Part shown: positions 51,116-60,411 of the stretch, piece after piece
How positions within the stretch are numbered: position 1 is the stretch's first letter
Layout: every line of letters starts with the position of its first letter
Assembly: GCA_963724945.1 (NCBI GenBank)
Contig: CAVRWL010000003.1
Location: 1,240,001 to 1,304,000 of the forward strand
DNA from: Hyphomicrobium_A sp963724945
GTDB taxonomy: Bacteria > Pseudomonadota > Alphaproteobacteria > Rhizobiales > Hyphomicrobiaceae
Reading direction: 5' to 3'
DNA length: 64,000 bases
Notes under the pieces: generated by a model
The model's database searches: none
What the model was told of the DNA's origin: nothing
What the model saw: only the letters and a program-made list of their open reading frames with translations
Translations under genes and position numbers: made by a program

Positions 51116-52594
51116 GTGACAGAAGCTGCTGCCCAGATGCCGCTCGGCGCCAACGTCGCCGAGTACACAGTGTCGGAGCTCGCTGGCGCCATCAAGCGCG
51201 CGCTCGAGGAGGGCTTCGGCTACGTGCGCCTGCGCGGCGAGATCTCGGGCTTCCGCGGCCCGCACGCCTCTGGCCATTGCTATTTCGCGCTGAAGGACGA
51301 CAAGGCCAAGATCGAGGCGGTTGTCTGGAAGGGCACGTATCAGCGGCTCAAGGTCAAGCCGCAGGAAGGGCTCGAGGTCGTCGTCCAGGGCCGCGTGACC
51401 AGCTATCCCGGCTCCTCCAAGTACCAGATCGTGATCGAGAGCCTGGAGCCCGCCGGGCTCGGTGCGCTGATGGCGCTGCTCGAGGAGAGGAAGCGCAAGC
51501 TCGCGGCCGAGGGCCTGTTCGCGGAGGCGCGCAAGAAGGCGCGCCCGTTCCTGCCGCGCCTCGTCGGCATCATCACCTCGCCGACCGGCGCCGTCATCCG
51601 CGACATGCTGCACGGATTTGCCGAGCGCTTCCCCACCCGCGTCCTCGTATGGCCGGTGCGCGTGCAGGGCGACACCTGCGCGGCCGAGGTCGCCGCCGCC
51701 ATCGCCGGGTTCAATGCGCTGGCGCTGCGCGGCCCCATTGCGGCTCCCGACGTGCTCATCGTCGCGCGCGGCGGCGGCAGCCTCGAGGATCTCATGGGCT
51801 TCAACGAGGAGATCGTGGTGCGCGCGGTCGCCGCCAGCGCGATCCCCGTCATCTCCGCCGTCGGGCATGAGACCGACTGGACGCTCATCGATCTCGTCGC
51901 GGATGCGCGCGCGCCGACGCCGACCAAGGCGGCGGAATGGGCTGTGCCGAAGTTCTCAGAGCTTGCCGAGGGCAGCGACAAACTGGGCTTGCGCCTCGTA
52001 ACTGGAGCACGGCGCCACCTGCAATCGGCGCGCACGCACCTCAAGGCCGCATCCCGCGGCCTGCCGCGGCTCTCAGATCTCCTCGCCCTGCCGCGCCAGC
52101 GCTTCGACGCAGCAGAGAAGCGCTTGTCGCGTGCGCTCATCGCCAACACGCGCGCCCATCACACGCGCTATGTGCGTCTTGCCGCGCGCCTGCGCCCTGC
52201 CGCCGTGCGCCAGCGCATCGCGCGCTGCGGCGAGCGCCTCGACGGTCTTGATGCGCGCTCCGCTATCGCGCTACGTACGGGCCTTCTCGCGCGCCGCCGC
52301 CAGCTCGAGGGGCACGCCAAGCTGCTCGCTTCCCTGAGCTACCAGAGCGTGCTGGGGCGCGGGTTCGCGCTGGTGCGCGATGAGGCGGGCCATATGGTGC
52401 GGGAGGCGGCCGCTCTGCACGCGGGCGACCGGCTGGAGCTCGAGTTCCGCGACGGCCGCGCCGATGCCGGCGTGAGCGGCGTCCGTCTCAACGAAGCAAG
52501 AGATGCGCCAAAGCCGGTCGACAAGAGCAAAACGCCGAACCCGACCTTGCGCACGCGTCGTTCGGGCGGCAGCGGGCAGGGTTCACTCTTTTGA
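51116..52594 (+). CDS. xseA: Exodeoxyribonuclease VII large subunit
   Basis: Large subunit of exonuclease VII, which degrades single-stranded DNA. 492 residues: an N-terminal OB-fold (about 15-110, YVRLRGEISGFRGPHASGHCYFALKD), the catalytic domain with PFLPRLVGIITSPTGAVIRDML and RGGGSLEDLMGFNEE (about 222-236) and ISAVGHETDWTL (about 248-259), then a long helical region. The GTG has GAGGAG 3 bases upstream. xseB is not in the window. DUF2093 and lpxK follow, an order I recall in other Rhizobiales. Confidence 0.96.
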   Translation: MTEAAAQMPLGANVAEYTVSELAGAIKRALEEGFGYVRLRGEISGFRGPHASGHCYFALKDDKAKIEAVVWKGTYQRLKVKPQEGLEVVVQGRVTSYPGSSKYQIVIESLEPAGLGALMALLEERKRKLAAEGLFAEARKKARPFLPRLVGIITSPTGAVIRDMLHGFAERFPTRVLVWPVRVQGDTCAAEVAAAIAGFNALALRGPIAAPDVLIVARGGGSLEDLMGFNEEIVVRAVAASAIPVISAVGHETDWTLIDLVADARAPTPTKAAEWAVPKFSELAEGSDKLGLRLVTGARRHLQSARTHLKAASRGLPRLSDLLALPRQRFDAAEKRLSRALIANTRAHHTRYVRLAARLRPAAVRQRIARCGERLDGLDARSAIALRTGLLARRRQLEGHAKLLASLSYQSVLGRGFALVRDEAGHMVREAAALHAGDRLELEFRDGRADAGVSGVRLNEARDAPKPVDKSKTPNPTLRTRRSGGSGQGSLF

Positions 52595-52671
52595 CAGGGG
52601 CAAGCCGCCGACTTGACGGCGCGCGCTCGATTGGCAATGTCATCTGCTCGGAATGCGAATGAGAGACGTCC

Positions 52672-52896
52672 ATGAATCGGATCGACAGGTTTTTCGGACT
52701 GCGCGGCGAGGCCAAGGTGAAGTACCTCGACGGCGAGTTCCAAGTGGTCTCGCCCGGCGACTTCGTGCGCTGCGCCGTTACCGGTGAGCCGATCATGCTG
52801 CCCGATCTGCGCTATTGGAGCGTGGAGCTGCAGGAGGCCTACCTGTCGCCCGACGTCTCGATGCAAAGGTACCGGGAGACGCGGCGCCGCGACTAA
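52672..52896 (+). CDS. DUF2093 family protein
   Basis: 74-residue small protein with KVKYLDGEFQVVSPGDFVRCAVTGEPI and LPDLRYWSVELQEAY, the conserved core of DUF2093. Its function is unknown; it follows xseA in many alphaproteobacteria. Its stop overlaps the convergent lpxK stop by 4 bp. Confidence 0.9.
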   Translation: MNRIDRFFGLRGEAKVKYLDGEFQVVSPGDFVRCAVTGEPIMLPDLRYWSVELQEAYLSPDVSMQRYRETRRRD

Positions 52897-53972
52897 GCGG
52901 GCCTCAAGGCGCGTGCTGCGCGGTCCTCGCGCCGCAGGGCGGCATCGATCAGCCCGGTGAGCCGCTTTGCATCGCGCGCCCCGAACGCCAGCTCGATGGC
53001 AAGCGGCCGGGCATGCTCGGCAAGCGCCTGGGCGAAGCTCTCCCCGCCCTTGAGCCGCATCCAATCCTTCTCCGTGGTGACGAGCTGCGCGCCCTTCCTC
53101 TCGGCGAGCGATTTGAGATTGTCCGCGTCCGCGCGCGAGAAGACATGGTGGTCGGGGAACGCCACGCGGGCGGTGACGCGGGCGCCGAGCCGCTCGATGA
53201 GCGCAAAGAAGCGCTGCGGGTTGGCGATGCCCGCGAACGCGACGACGGGCGCGCCTGCGAGCCACGTCGCGTCCGCTCGCGGCAGTGCGCGCGCCGCCAG
53301 CACCGGGCCGGGAAAGCGGCGCCGCAACACCTCGTGAATGCTTTTGGCGGTCTCGGCGGGAGCCGGCTCCGGCTCGCGGACGACGATCGCATCGACGAGA
53401 CCAAGCTGGAAATCGATCGGCGCGCGCAGCGGGCCAGCGGGAATCACCTCGCCGTTGCCGAGCCCGCGCTCGCCGTCGACGACGGCGAGCGCGAGATCCT
53501 TGGCAAGGCCTGCGTTCTGCAGGCCGTCGTCCATGACGATGGCGCTCAATTTGCGTCCGCTGGCCTCGATCATCTGTGCGCCGGCCGCGCGGTCGCGGGC
53601 CACAAGAGTGGGCGCGATGCGGGCGAGCAGCAGCGGCTCGTCGCCGAAGCGGTAGGCCGCGCCCTCGCTTTCCTCGACCCAGACGGGGCCCCGCTCGCGG
53701 CCGCCGTAGCCGCGCGTGAGGAAGGCCGGCGTGCCGCCGCGCTCGATCAGCAGCCGGGCGATGTAGATGGCGAGCGGAGTTTTGCCGGTGCCTCCTGCGG
53801 TGAAATTGCCGACGCAGATGACGGGCAGACGCGAGCGGTAGGGCTGGCGGCGAAAGCGGGCCTGGGCGAGCCAGCCATAGAGTTGGGCGAGCGGTGCCAG
53901 AAACGGCGCAAGCACACGCGGGCGCGCGCCGTCGCCCTCGCCGTACCACCAGGCGGGCTCTTCAAGACGCAC
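52893..53972 (-). CDS. lpxK: Tetraacyldisaccharide 4'-kinase
   Basis: Phosphorylates the 4' position of the lipid A disaccharide, giving lipid IVA. 359 residues. A hydrophobic N-terminal helix (about 18-38) associates with the membrane; the P-loop is VGNFTAGGTGKTPL (54-67), followed by TRGYGG (about 84-89) and IVMDDGLQN (about 143-151). It begins 11 bp inside the end of the upstream acyltransferase-waaA gene, so the two are co-translated. Confidence 0.95.
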   Translation of the reverse strand: MRLEEPAWWYGEGDGARPRVLAPFLAPLAQLYGWLAQARFRRQPYRSRLPVICVGNFTAGGTGKTPLAIYIARLLIERGGTPAFLTRGYGGRERGPVWVEESEGAAYRFGDEPLLLARIAPTLVARDRAAGAQMIEASGRKLSAIVMDDGLQNAGLAKDLALAVVDGERGLGNGEVIPAGPLRAPIDFQLGLVDAIVVREPEPAPAETAKSIHEVLRRRFPGPVLAARALPRADATWLAGAPVVAFAGIANPQRFFALIERLGARVTARVAFPDHHVFSRADADNLKSLAERKGAQLVTTEKDWMRLKGGESFAQALAEHARPLAIELAFGARDAKRLTGLIDAALRREDRAARALRPA

Positions 53973-55992
53973 GCTTCAGTCTCTCGTCGGGCAAATAGCG
54001 CAAAAGCGTCTCAACCGTCTTGTCGAGCGCGCCCGACAAGGAGGCCAGTGCCTGCGTCGCGCCTAGGCGCATGCGGCTCATCTCCGACTGGCTCTGCAAC
54101 AGCTGGGTCACGGCGGCGGCGAGGCTCTTGGCGTCGGTCACCTCGATTGCGCCTTTGTGGCGCAGAAGCGTGCGGTAGGCGTCGCGAAAGTTCTGCCAAT
54201 TGGGCCCGGTGATCACGGCAACGCCGTGGCGGACGGCCTCGATCGGGTTCTGCCCGCCGCGCTGAACGAGCGAGCCGCCGATGAAGGCGATGGGGGAGAG
54301 CGCATAGAGTGTGCCGAGCTCGCCGATGGTATCGGCGATGTAGATGTCGGTGCGCTGGCTGGGCAGCGCGCCGCGCGAGCGCTGGGCGACCGACAGCCCG
54401 AGCTCCTTGAGGCGTTCGGCGATCGCGGTGCCGCGCTCGGGATGGCGCGGGGCGATGATCGTGCAGAAATTCTCGAACGTGCGCGCAAGCTCGCGGTGGG
54501 CCGCAGCGATGATGTCCTCCTCGCCTTCGTGCGTGCTGGCGGCGACGAAGCCTGGCCGGCCGGCGAGCGCGTCGCCGAGGCGCTCGAGCTCGGCAAGGTC
54601 GATCGGCGGCGGCGGCGCGTCGATCTTGAGGTTGCCGACCGGCTCGACGTTGCGCGCGCCGAGCGTGGAGAAGCCGAGCGCGAGGCGCTCGTTCTGCGCC
54701 AGCACCACGTCGAACCGATTGAACAGCGGCTGCGCCATGCCTTTGTTGCGCTGCCAGCGCCGCCGACTGCGGTGCGACAGGCGCGCGTTGACGAGCGCCA
54801 GCGGAATGGAGCGCGCGGACGTCTCGAGGATCAGCGAGGGCCAGATCTCCAATTCGGTGAACACGGCGAGGTCGGGTCGCCAGTGATCGAGGAAGCGTGC
54901 CGCATACTCGGGTGCATCGAGCGGCACGTACTGGTGCAGACAGCGCGGCCCGAGGCGGCGTTGCGCCAGCGCCGCCGAGGTGACGGTTCCGGTCGTCAGC
55001 AGCACGTTGAGGCTCGGGCGCGCCGTCGTCAGCGCCTCGATCACGGGCAGCACAGCGTTGGTCTCGCCCACGCTCGCCGCATGCACCCACACGAGCCTGC
55101 CGTCCGGGCGCGTGAAGCTCGCCTCGCCGAGCCGCTCGGAACGCCGGCGCGGGTCCTCCTTGCCGTTGCGTTCGCGCACCTTGAGGACGAGCGGGGCGAA
55201 CGGGCGTAAGAGGCTCATGCCGGTGCGGTAGATCTTGAGGCGCAAGTCGGGATCGGCCGGAGGGGCGCCTGGGTCTTGCAGGATGAGGGGCGTAGCGAGC
55301 GACGCATCGGCGCCAGCAAGCGCGTAGGCGCGCTTCGTCGCCGCGGCCAAGGATCGCTCGAGCTCGGCGCGCGCGGCTTCGAGCGCGTCCTCGTCGGCGT
55401 CCGCGGAGACATAGACGGGATCGCCGACGACGTAGGCGAGCTTGGAGAGGGGCAGGTTGATCGTCATCCGGCTCCAGGTATCGAGCGTGAAGAAGCGCGA
55501 GGTAGCGGATGCCACGGGAACGATCGGACGGCCGGATAGGCGCGCGATCGTCACGATGCCCATGCCGGCACGGCGGGCGGGGCCGGGGGGGACATCGGCG
55601 GTCATCACTACGGAGGCGCCGTCCTGCAACGCACGCACCGCTTGGCGCAGCGCGTGGAGGCCGCCGCGATCCTTGCGCCGTCCGCCGGCGCCGGCGCCGC
55701 GAATGAGCTCGACCCCCAGAGCCTCCATGGCGGCGCCGATGAACTCCGCATCGCCGTGGCGCGCAACCATGGCCGCGACCCTGACGTCGTGCGAGGGCCA
55801 GAAACCGGAGGTCATCATGAATTGGCCGTGCCAGACGGCGACGATGATAGGGTGCTCGGCCTTGAGGCGGGCGAGCGCATCCTCAGGCTCGTAGATAACC
55901 CGCGAGGTGCGCCGCACGAGGCCGATCAGGCCGGCGACGGCGCTGCCTGCAAACCAGACCAGCGTCGACGTCGTATGGGGCGGACGTGCCAT
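53962..55992 (-). CDS. waaA: Fused lysophospholipid acyltransferase-like (DUF374) and Kdo transferase WaaA
   Basis: 676 residues in one frame from the ATG at 55992 (an upstream ATG at 56025 is possible). Residues 1-~225 form a DUF374/LpxL-like acyltransferase domain: one membrane segment (about 10-27), AVWHGQFMM with the catalytic His55, and a TADVPPGPARRAGMGI block (about 131-146). After a linker (about 226-260) comes WaaA, which adds Kdo to lipid IVA: the second membrane segment, WVHAASVGET with catalytic Glu310, and FIGGSLVQRGGQNPIEA near the end. In other Rhizobiales these are normally two neighbouring genes. lpxK overlaps the 3' end. Confidence 0.92.
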   Translation of the reverse strand: MARPPHTTSTLVWFAGSAVAGLIGLVRRTSRVIYEPEDALARLKAEHPIIVAVWHGQFMMTSGFWPSHDVRVAAMVARHGDAEFIGAAMEALGVELIRGAGAGGRRKDRGGLHALRQAVRALQDGASVVMTADVPPGPARRAGMGIVTIARLSGRPIVPVASATSRFFTLDTWSRMTINLPLSKLAYVVGDPVYVSADADEDALEAARAELERSLAAATKRAYALAGADASLATPLILQDPGAPPADPDLRLKIYRTGMSLLRPFAPLVLKVRERNGKEDPRRRSERLGEASFTRPDGRLVWVHAASVGETNAVLPVIEALTTARPSLNVLLTTGTVTSAALAQRRLGPRCLHQYVPLDAPEYAARFLDHWRPDLAVFTELEIWPSLILETSARSIPLALVNARLSHRSRRRWQRNKGMAQPLFNRFDVVLAQNERLALGFSTLGARNVEPVGNLKIDAPPPPIDLAELERLGDALAGRPGFVAASTHEGEEDIIAAAHRELARTFENFCTIIAPRHPERGTAIAERLKELGLSVAQRSRGALPSQRTDIYIADTIGELGTLYALSPIAFIGGSLVQRGGQNPIEAVRHGVAVITGPNWQNFRDAYRTLLRHKGAIEVTDAKSLAAAVTQLLQSQSEMSRMRLGATQALASLSGALDKTVETLLRYLPDERLKRAS

Positions 55993-56185
55993 CCTCAAGG
56001 GTGCCTCGGCGCGAAACGCCTCCAACGCGCGCGGCCCGCCAGCGAGCCACTTGCAGCTCGTACCTATAGCGAATATTTAGCGAAGGCAAACTGGGACGTT
56101 GGGGCACACGCGGTCGACACGCGGGGCGCCCCGGCGGCTAGCTTGCGCCGCCCCAGAGGCCGCCCGAGAGACAGTCAGATACCAC

Positions 56186-56923
56186 ATGGCCGGATTGGTG
56201 AAGCGGGCTAAGCGGTCCTTGCGAAGCGCGGCCAGGAGTGGTCGGCATGCGATCACCTCCCGTGCCCCGCCTTGGCTGCGCCGCAGCCTCGGGCCGGCCG
56301 CGGCCTATCTTGACATGCTCCTCGTAGACCACGGCGTCTTTCGCCTCATCTACGCCAACTGCCACAAGATCTCCGACAAGGCTTGGCGCTCGGCTCAGCC
56401 CGCGCCCCATCACATCCGCCGCCTCGCCGACGCCGGTATCCGCACCATCGTCAATCTGCGCGGGGAGCGCGATTGCGGGAGCTATTGGCTCGAGGAGGAG
56501 GCCTGCGCCCGCTACGGCGTCAAGCTCGTCAACTTCCAGATCCGCTCGCGCGCCGCACCCACGCGCAAGGAGCTTAAAGACGCCCGTCGGCTCTTTGAGG
56601 AGATCGAGTACCCGATGCTGATGCACTGCAAGTCGGGCGCCGACCGTGCCGGCCTGATGAGCGTGCTCTACCGCTTTTTGCATGAGGGCGTGCCGCTGAA
56701 AGATGCCAAGCGCCAGCTGTCGCTGCGCTACGGCCACATCCGCCAAGCCGACACCGGCATTCTCGACTACTTTTTCGAGAAATATCTGGAGGACAGCGCC
56801 GTCCGTCCGTTGGGCTTCTTCGAATGGGTCGAGACTATCTACGACCCCGAAGAATTGAAGCGCACGTTCCACTCAAAGGGCTGGGCCAACCGTCTGGTCG
56901 ACAGCGTGCTCTTGCGCGAATAG
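56186..56923 (+). CDS. Dual-specificity/tyrosine phosphatase family protein
   Basis: 245 residues. The cysteine phosphatase P-loop is HCKSGADRAG (CX5R; Cys about 154), and an aspartate-containing segment precedes it. The domain covers about 60-210, with KAWRSAQPAPHHIRRLADAGIRTIVNLRGE near its start, as in DSP-type enzymes of the DUF442/cyclin-dependent type. Target unknown; phosphatases of this kind sit beside msbA and waaA in several Rhizobiales, hinting at an envelope substrate. The ATG at 56186 is chosen over 56099. Confidence 0.82.
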   Translation: MAGLVKRAKRSLRSAARSGRHAITSRAPPWLRRSLGPAAAYLDMLLVDHGVFRLIYANCHKISDKAWRSAQPAPHHIRRLADAGIRTIVNLRGERDCGSYWLEEEACARYGVKLVNFQIRSRAAPTRKELKDARRLFEEIEYPMLMHCKSGADRAGLMSVLYRFLHEGVPLKDAKRQLSLRYGHIRQADTGILDYFFEKYLEDSAVRPLGFFEWVETIYDPEELKRTFHSKGWANRLVDSVLLRE

Positions 56924-56933
56924 CACTTTTTGC

Positions 56934-58751
56934 TCAAGAGGCCTGCGGCACGCCTGTCCCGGTCAGCTCCTGCGAGCGCACGAGGCGCGCATACGTGCCG
57001 CCTTCGGCGAGGAGCTGGCGGTGCGACCCCGTCTCCACGATCGTGCCCTCGTCTATCACGCAGATGATGTCGGCGTTCTGCACGGTGGAGAGACGGTGGG
57101 CGATGACGAGCGTCGTGCGGTTCTTGGTGAATCTCGCGAGCGCCTCTTGCACGAGCTGCTCCGATTCGGTGTCGAGCGCGCTCGTCGCCTCGTCGAGCAG
57201 GAGGATCGGCGCGTCTTTCAGGATCGCGCGCGCGAGCGCCAGGCGCTGGCGCTGTCCGCCCGAGAGCCGCAATCCGCGGTCGCCGATGAGGGTCGCATAA
57301 CCATCGGGCTGCGTCAGGATGAAATCGTGAGCGGCTGCGGCCTTGGCGGCGGCGATGATGGCGGCCTCCGGCGCTCCGAGCCTGCCCATGGCGATATTGG
57401 CGCTAATCGTGTCGTCGAACAGCGTCACGTCCTGGGCGACGATTGAGATGGCATCGCGCAGCGACGTGAGTGTGACGTCGCGCACGTCCTGGCCGTCGAT
57501 CGCGATGCGCCCTTGAGCCACGTCGAAAAAGCGCGGAACGAGATTCAAGATCGTCGATTTGCCGGCGCCCGAGCGGCCGACGAGCGCGACCGTCTTGCCG
57601 CCCGGCACGTCGAGGGTGAAATCGCAGATGGCGCGCACCTCCTTCTGCTCGTCGTATCCGAAGGAGACGTCCTCGAAGCGGATCGCGCCCTTGTCCACAT
57701 TCAGCGGCTTGGCGCCCGGGCGGTCGACGATGCGCGGCTTCTCGTCGATGAGGCCATAGAAGCTCTCGGCCGCCGCCAGACCCTCGTTGATGCGCCCCGA
57801 AAGATTGCCGAGCGCGCGGATTGGTTGAGCCGCCATCAGCAGCGCGGTAACGAAGCCCATGAAGTCGCCGACTGTCGAGATGCCGTTGGCGATGCGCCAG
57901 TAGGCGAAAGCAATGACGCCCGCCACCGCGAGGCCGCCGAGCGCCTCCAGCATGGGGTCGATGCGGGCGCGGTTCCTCACTGCCTTCATGCGCAGCTTGT
58001 ACACCTGCTCGAAGCTCTGGTTGAGACGATCGGCGGCGTAGGTCTCGAGCCGGAACGACTTGATGAGGCGGGTGCTCGACAACTTCTCGGTCAGAAGCGA
58101 GGTCATGTCGCCGAGCTCGTCCTGGGTGTGCTTGGCGACGCGGCGCAGCCGCTGGCTGATCGCCGCCACGGGGATGGCAGCGATCGGATAGACGCCGAGC
58201 ACGATCAGCGACATTACCCAGTCGAGGTAGAACATGGAGGCCGCGAGGGCGACGACGGAGAGCGTGTCGCGCACCGCCGTGTTGAGCGCGGCCTGCGCCG
58301 CAGCCTGGATGAAGCCGATGTCGTTCGTCAGCTTGGAGACCAGCCGTCCCGGCGTGTCGCGCGTCAGCCTGGCGAGGTCCGACCAGATCAGATGCTCGAA
58401 GGCGTCCTTCTGCATGTCCGTCGTCATGCGCATGACGATGCGGTTGGTCTCGACCGTCTGCAGATAGAGGAAGAGCGAGCGCAACAGCGTCACGGTGACG
58501 ATGGCGGCGAGCACGTAGGGCAGCGCCATCGCCTGCTGCTTCATGAGCGAATCGAAGGACGCTTTGATGATCATCGGGTAGGCGCCGGTTGCGGCCGCGA
58601 GCAGCGCGGTCAGGAACAGCGCGAAGATGAGCTCGCGCCAACGCGGCGTGACCCACTCGGCAAGGAACCGCTTGAGCAGGCCGCGCCGGTGCGCGTCGAG
58701 CGAGAGCCCCCGCGACGTGCTGCGTGCGGCTGCCTTCGACTGGGTCGTCAC
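56934..58751 (-). CDS. msbA: MsbA-type lipid A/ABC transporter ATP-binding permease
   Basis: Flips lipid A-core to the periplasmic face of the inner membrane. 605 residues: a six-helix membrane domain (about 35-330), then the ATPase with Walker A GRSGAGKST (about 395-403), signature LRLSGGQRQRLALARA and Walker B ILLLDEATSALD. The stop lies 10 bp from the convergent phosphatase gene. DUF4170 lies upstream with a 4-bp overlap. Family assignment to MsbA rather than another exporter rests on context with waaA and lpxK. Confidence 0.9.
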   Translation of the reverse strand: MTTQSKAAARSTSRGLSLDAHRRGLLKRFLAEWVTPRWRELIFALFLTALLAAATGAYPMIIKASFDSLMKQQAMALPYVLAAIVTVTLLRSLFLYLQTVETNRIVMRMTTDMQKDAFEHLIWSDLARLTRDTPGRLVSKLTNDIGFIQAAAQAALNTAVRDTLSVVALAASMFYLDWVMSLIVLGVYPIAAIPVAAISQRLRRVAKHTQDELGDMTSLLTEKLSSTRLIKSFRLETYAADRLNQSFEQVYKLRMKAVRNRARIDPMLEALGGLAVAGVIAFAYWRIANGISTVGDFMGFVTALLMAAQPIRALGNLSGRINEGLAAAESFYGLIDEKPRIVDRPGAKPLNVDKGAIRFEDVSFGYDEQKEVRAICDFTLDVPGGKTVALVGRSGAGKSTILNLVPRFFDVAQGRIAIDGQDVRDVTLTSLRDAISIVAQDVTLFDDTISANIAMGRLGAPEAAIIAAAKAAAAHDFILTQPDGYATLIGDRGLRLSGGQRQRLALARAILKDAPILLLDEATSALDTESEQLVQEALARFTKNRTTLVIAHRLSTVQNADIICVIDEGTIVETGSHRQLLAEGGTYARLVRSQELTGTGVPQAS

Positions 58752-59014
58752 GACTGCGCCTTGGCGTCGGCCCCCGCGGGATGCTCCGGGTCGAGCAGCC
58801 GATGCATGTGAACGATGAAGTAGCGCATCAGGGCGTTGTCGACGGTGCGGTGCGAGGCGGCTTTCCAGGCCGCGTGCGCCTCCGCGTAGTTGGGGTAGAT
58901 GCCGACGATGTCGAGCGCCTTCAAATCGCGGAACTCGGTGCCATCGAGCTGGGTGAGCTCGCCGCCGAATACGAGGTGCAAGAGCTGCTTTCCCGGCTTC
59001 TTGTGTTCACTCAT
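58748..59014 (-). CDS. DUF4170 domain-containing protein
   Basis: 88 residues. The core LHLVFGGELTQLDGTEFRDLKALDIVG, followed by PNYAEAHAAWKAASHRTVDNALMRYFIVHMHRLL, is the DUF4170 family. Function unknown; often located next to msbA in Rhizobiales. The ATG at 59014 has GAGG 5 bases upstream; the frame to 59092 adds no conserved residues. Its stop overlaps the msbA start by 4 bp. Confidence 0.9.
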   Translation of the reverse strand: MSEHKKPGKQLLHLVFGGELTQLDGTEFRDLKALDIVGIYPNYAEAHAAWKAASHRTVDNALMRYFIVHMHRLLDPEHPAGADAKAQS

Positions 59015-59255
59015 CGTGCCTCGATCATGGGTTGCATCAATTCTTTCCAATTTCCTGCCGGAAGGGGTCCGCTTTAGCAAGCCCGCCGGCACGGGCGAAC
59101 AGCGTGCTGTGACGCCGAAACAGGGCGACCGCTTACGGCGAATTTACGCTATCTCTTAAGCAGACGGGAAACTCGGTGTGGCATTCTGATGACATTGATG
59201 CAGGCGACGGCCGCTAAAGACGGCTGCTCTGAGGGCAACAGCGGGGCACGAAACA

Positions 59256-59290
59256 TTCGGCTTGGATCCCGACACCGGGGCCAAGCCGAA
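59256..59290 (-). terminator. Hairpin downstream of ubiA
   Basis: TTCGGCTTGG (59256-59265) and CCAAGCCGAA (59281-59290) form a perfect 10-bp stem, 16 bp past the ubiA stop on the minus strand. A short TGTTT follows on that strand. The rest of the gap to DUF4170 (59015-59255) holds nothing I recognise. Confidence 0.5.
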
Positions 59291-59306
59291 ATGGTTTAAG
59301 GCGCCT

Positions 59307-60272
59307 TCAATTGAGGCCGGCGAGCCGCGACAAGGCCATGTCGGCCACGAGGCCGAGGAAGATCACAAACCCGACGTCGCGGTTGGAGCGGAAGCGCCTC
59401 AGGCAATTGTCGGCGTCGGCAACGTTGAGCGTCATCACCTGCCAGGCCATCTGCAGCGAGACGAGCACGATGGCCGTGAAGAAGATGAGGTGGGTGCCGG
59501 CAAAGAAGCCCGCCAGCAGCCAAAGCACGACGGCGCCGGCATAAGCGGCGCCGACCCACGACATCGTATCGGGTCCAAAACGGATGGCGGTCGACCTGAG
59601 CCCGAGCATCAAGTCGTCCTCCTTGTCCTGGTGGGCGTAGATGGTGTCGTAGCCGATCGTCCACAGCACGCAGCCGCAGTAGAGCAGCCCCGCCGGTGCG
59701 GCGAGCGAGCCGGTAACCGCGCTCCAGCCGACGAGCGCGCCCCAGTTGAAGGTGAGACCGAGCGCGATCTGCGGCCAATAAGTATAGCGCTTCAGGAACG
59801 GGTAGACGGCGACAAGGATCAGGGAGGCGGCGCCGAGCCTGATGGTGAACGTGTTGAACTGGATCAGCACCAAGAGGCCGACCAGCGTGCAGAAGGCGGC
59901 GAACGCCAGAGCCTCGACCGGTGCGATCTGCCCAGAGGGAATGGGCCGGCTCGCGGTGCGCGCGACTTTAGCGTCGTAGTCGCGGTCGATGTAGTCGTTG
60001 TAGGCGCACCCGGCAGAGCGCATGACGAGGGCGCCGAGCGCAAACAGCGCGAGCAGCCATGGGCTGGGATAGGGGCGGTCCTGCGCGACCTCGGCCAGCC
60101 CCACGGCCCACCAGCACGGAAGCAACAGCAGCCACAACCCGATCGGCCGGTCGAGGCGCGCCAGGCGCAGGTAGGGGCGCGCGTACTCGGGCGCGTAGCG
60201 GTCGGCCCAATTGCCGGGCGGTGCGTCGGCGACGGGAGACGTGCGCCGGGAGGGTGATGGGGTGGGAGCCAC
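59307..60272 (-). CDS. ubiA: 4-hydroxybenzoate octaprenyltransferase
   Basis: Polytopic membrane prenyltransferase of ubiquinone synthesis, joining the polyprenyl chain to 4-hydroxybenzoate. 321 residues. Aspartate motifs: AGCAYNDYIDRDYDAKVARTASRPIPSG (about 88-115) and YDTIYAHQDKEDD (about 211-223). The first ~25 residues are Pro/Ser-rich. It faces away from rsmE. Confidence 0.94.
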   Translation of the reverse strand: MAPTPSPSRRTSPVADAPPGNWADRYAPEYARPYLRLARLDRPIGLWLLLLPCWWAVGLAEVAQDRPYPSPWLLALFALGALVMRSAGCAYNDYIDRDYDAKVARTASRPIPSGQIAPVEALAFAAFCTLVGLLVLIQFNTFTIRLGAASLILVAVYPFLKRYTYWPQIALGLTFNWGALVGWSAVTGSLAAPAGLLYCGCVLWTIGYDTIYAHQDKEDDLMLGLRSTAIRFGPDTMSWVGAAYAGAVVLWLLAGFFAGTHLIFFTAIVLVSLQMAWQVMTLNVADADNCLRRFRSNRDVGFVIFLGLVADMALSRLAGLN

Positions 60273-60411
60273 GGGAGCCAGGGAGCCTTGGGGCCGCTAT
60301 AGGAGGCGTGTGAAGTCGACCGAGCCTAGCCGCGGCCTGCTCCCGCGGCAATCGCCCCTGCGCGGCGGCAACGAGCGTTTGCCGCAGCCGGCACTTCGGC
60401 TAAGAGGGCAC

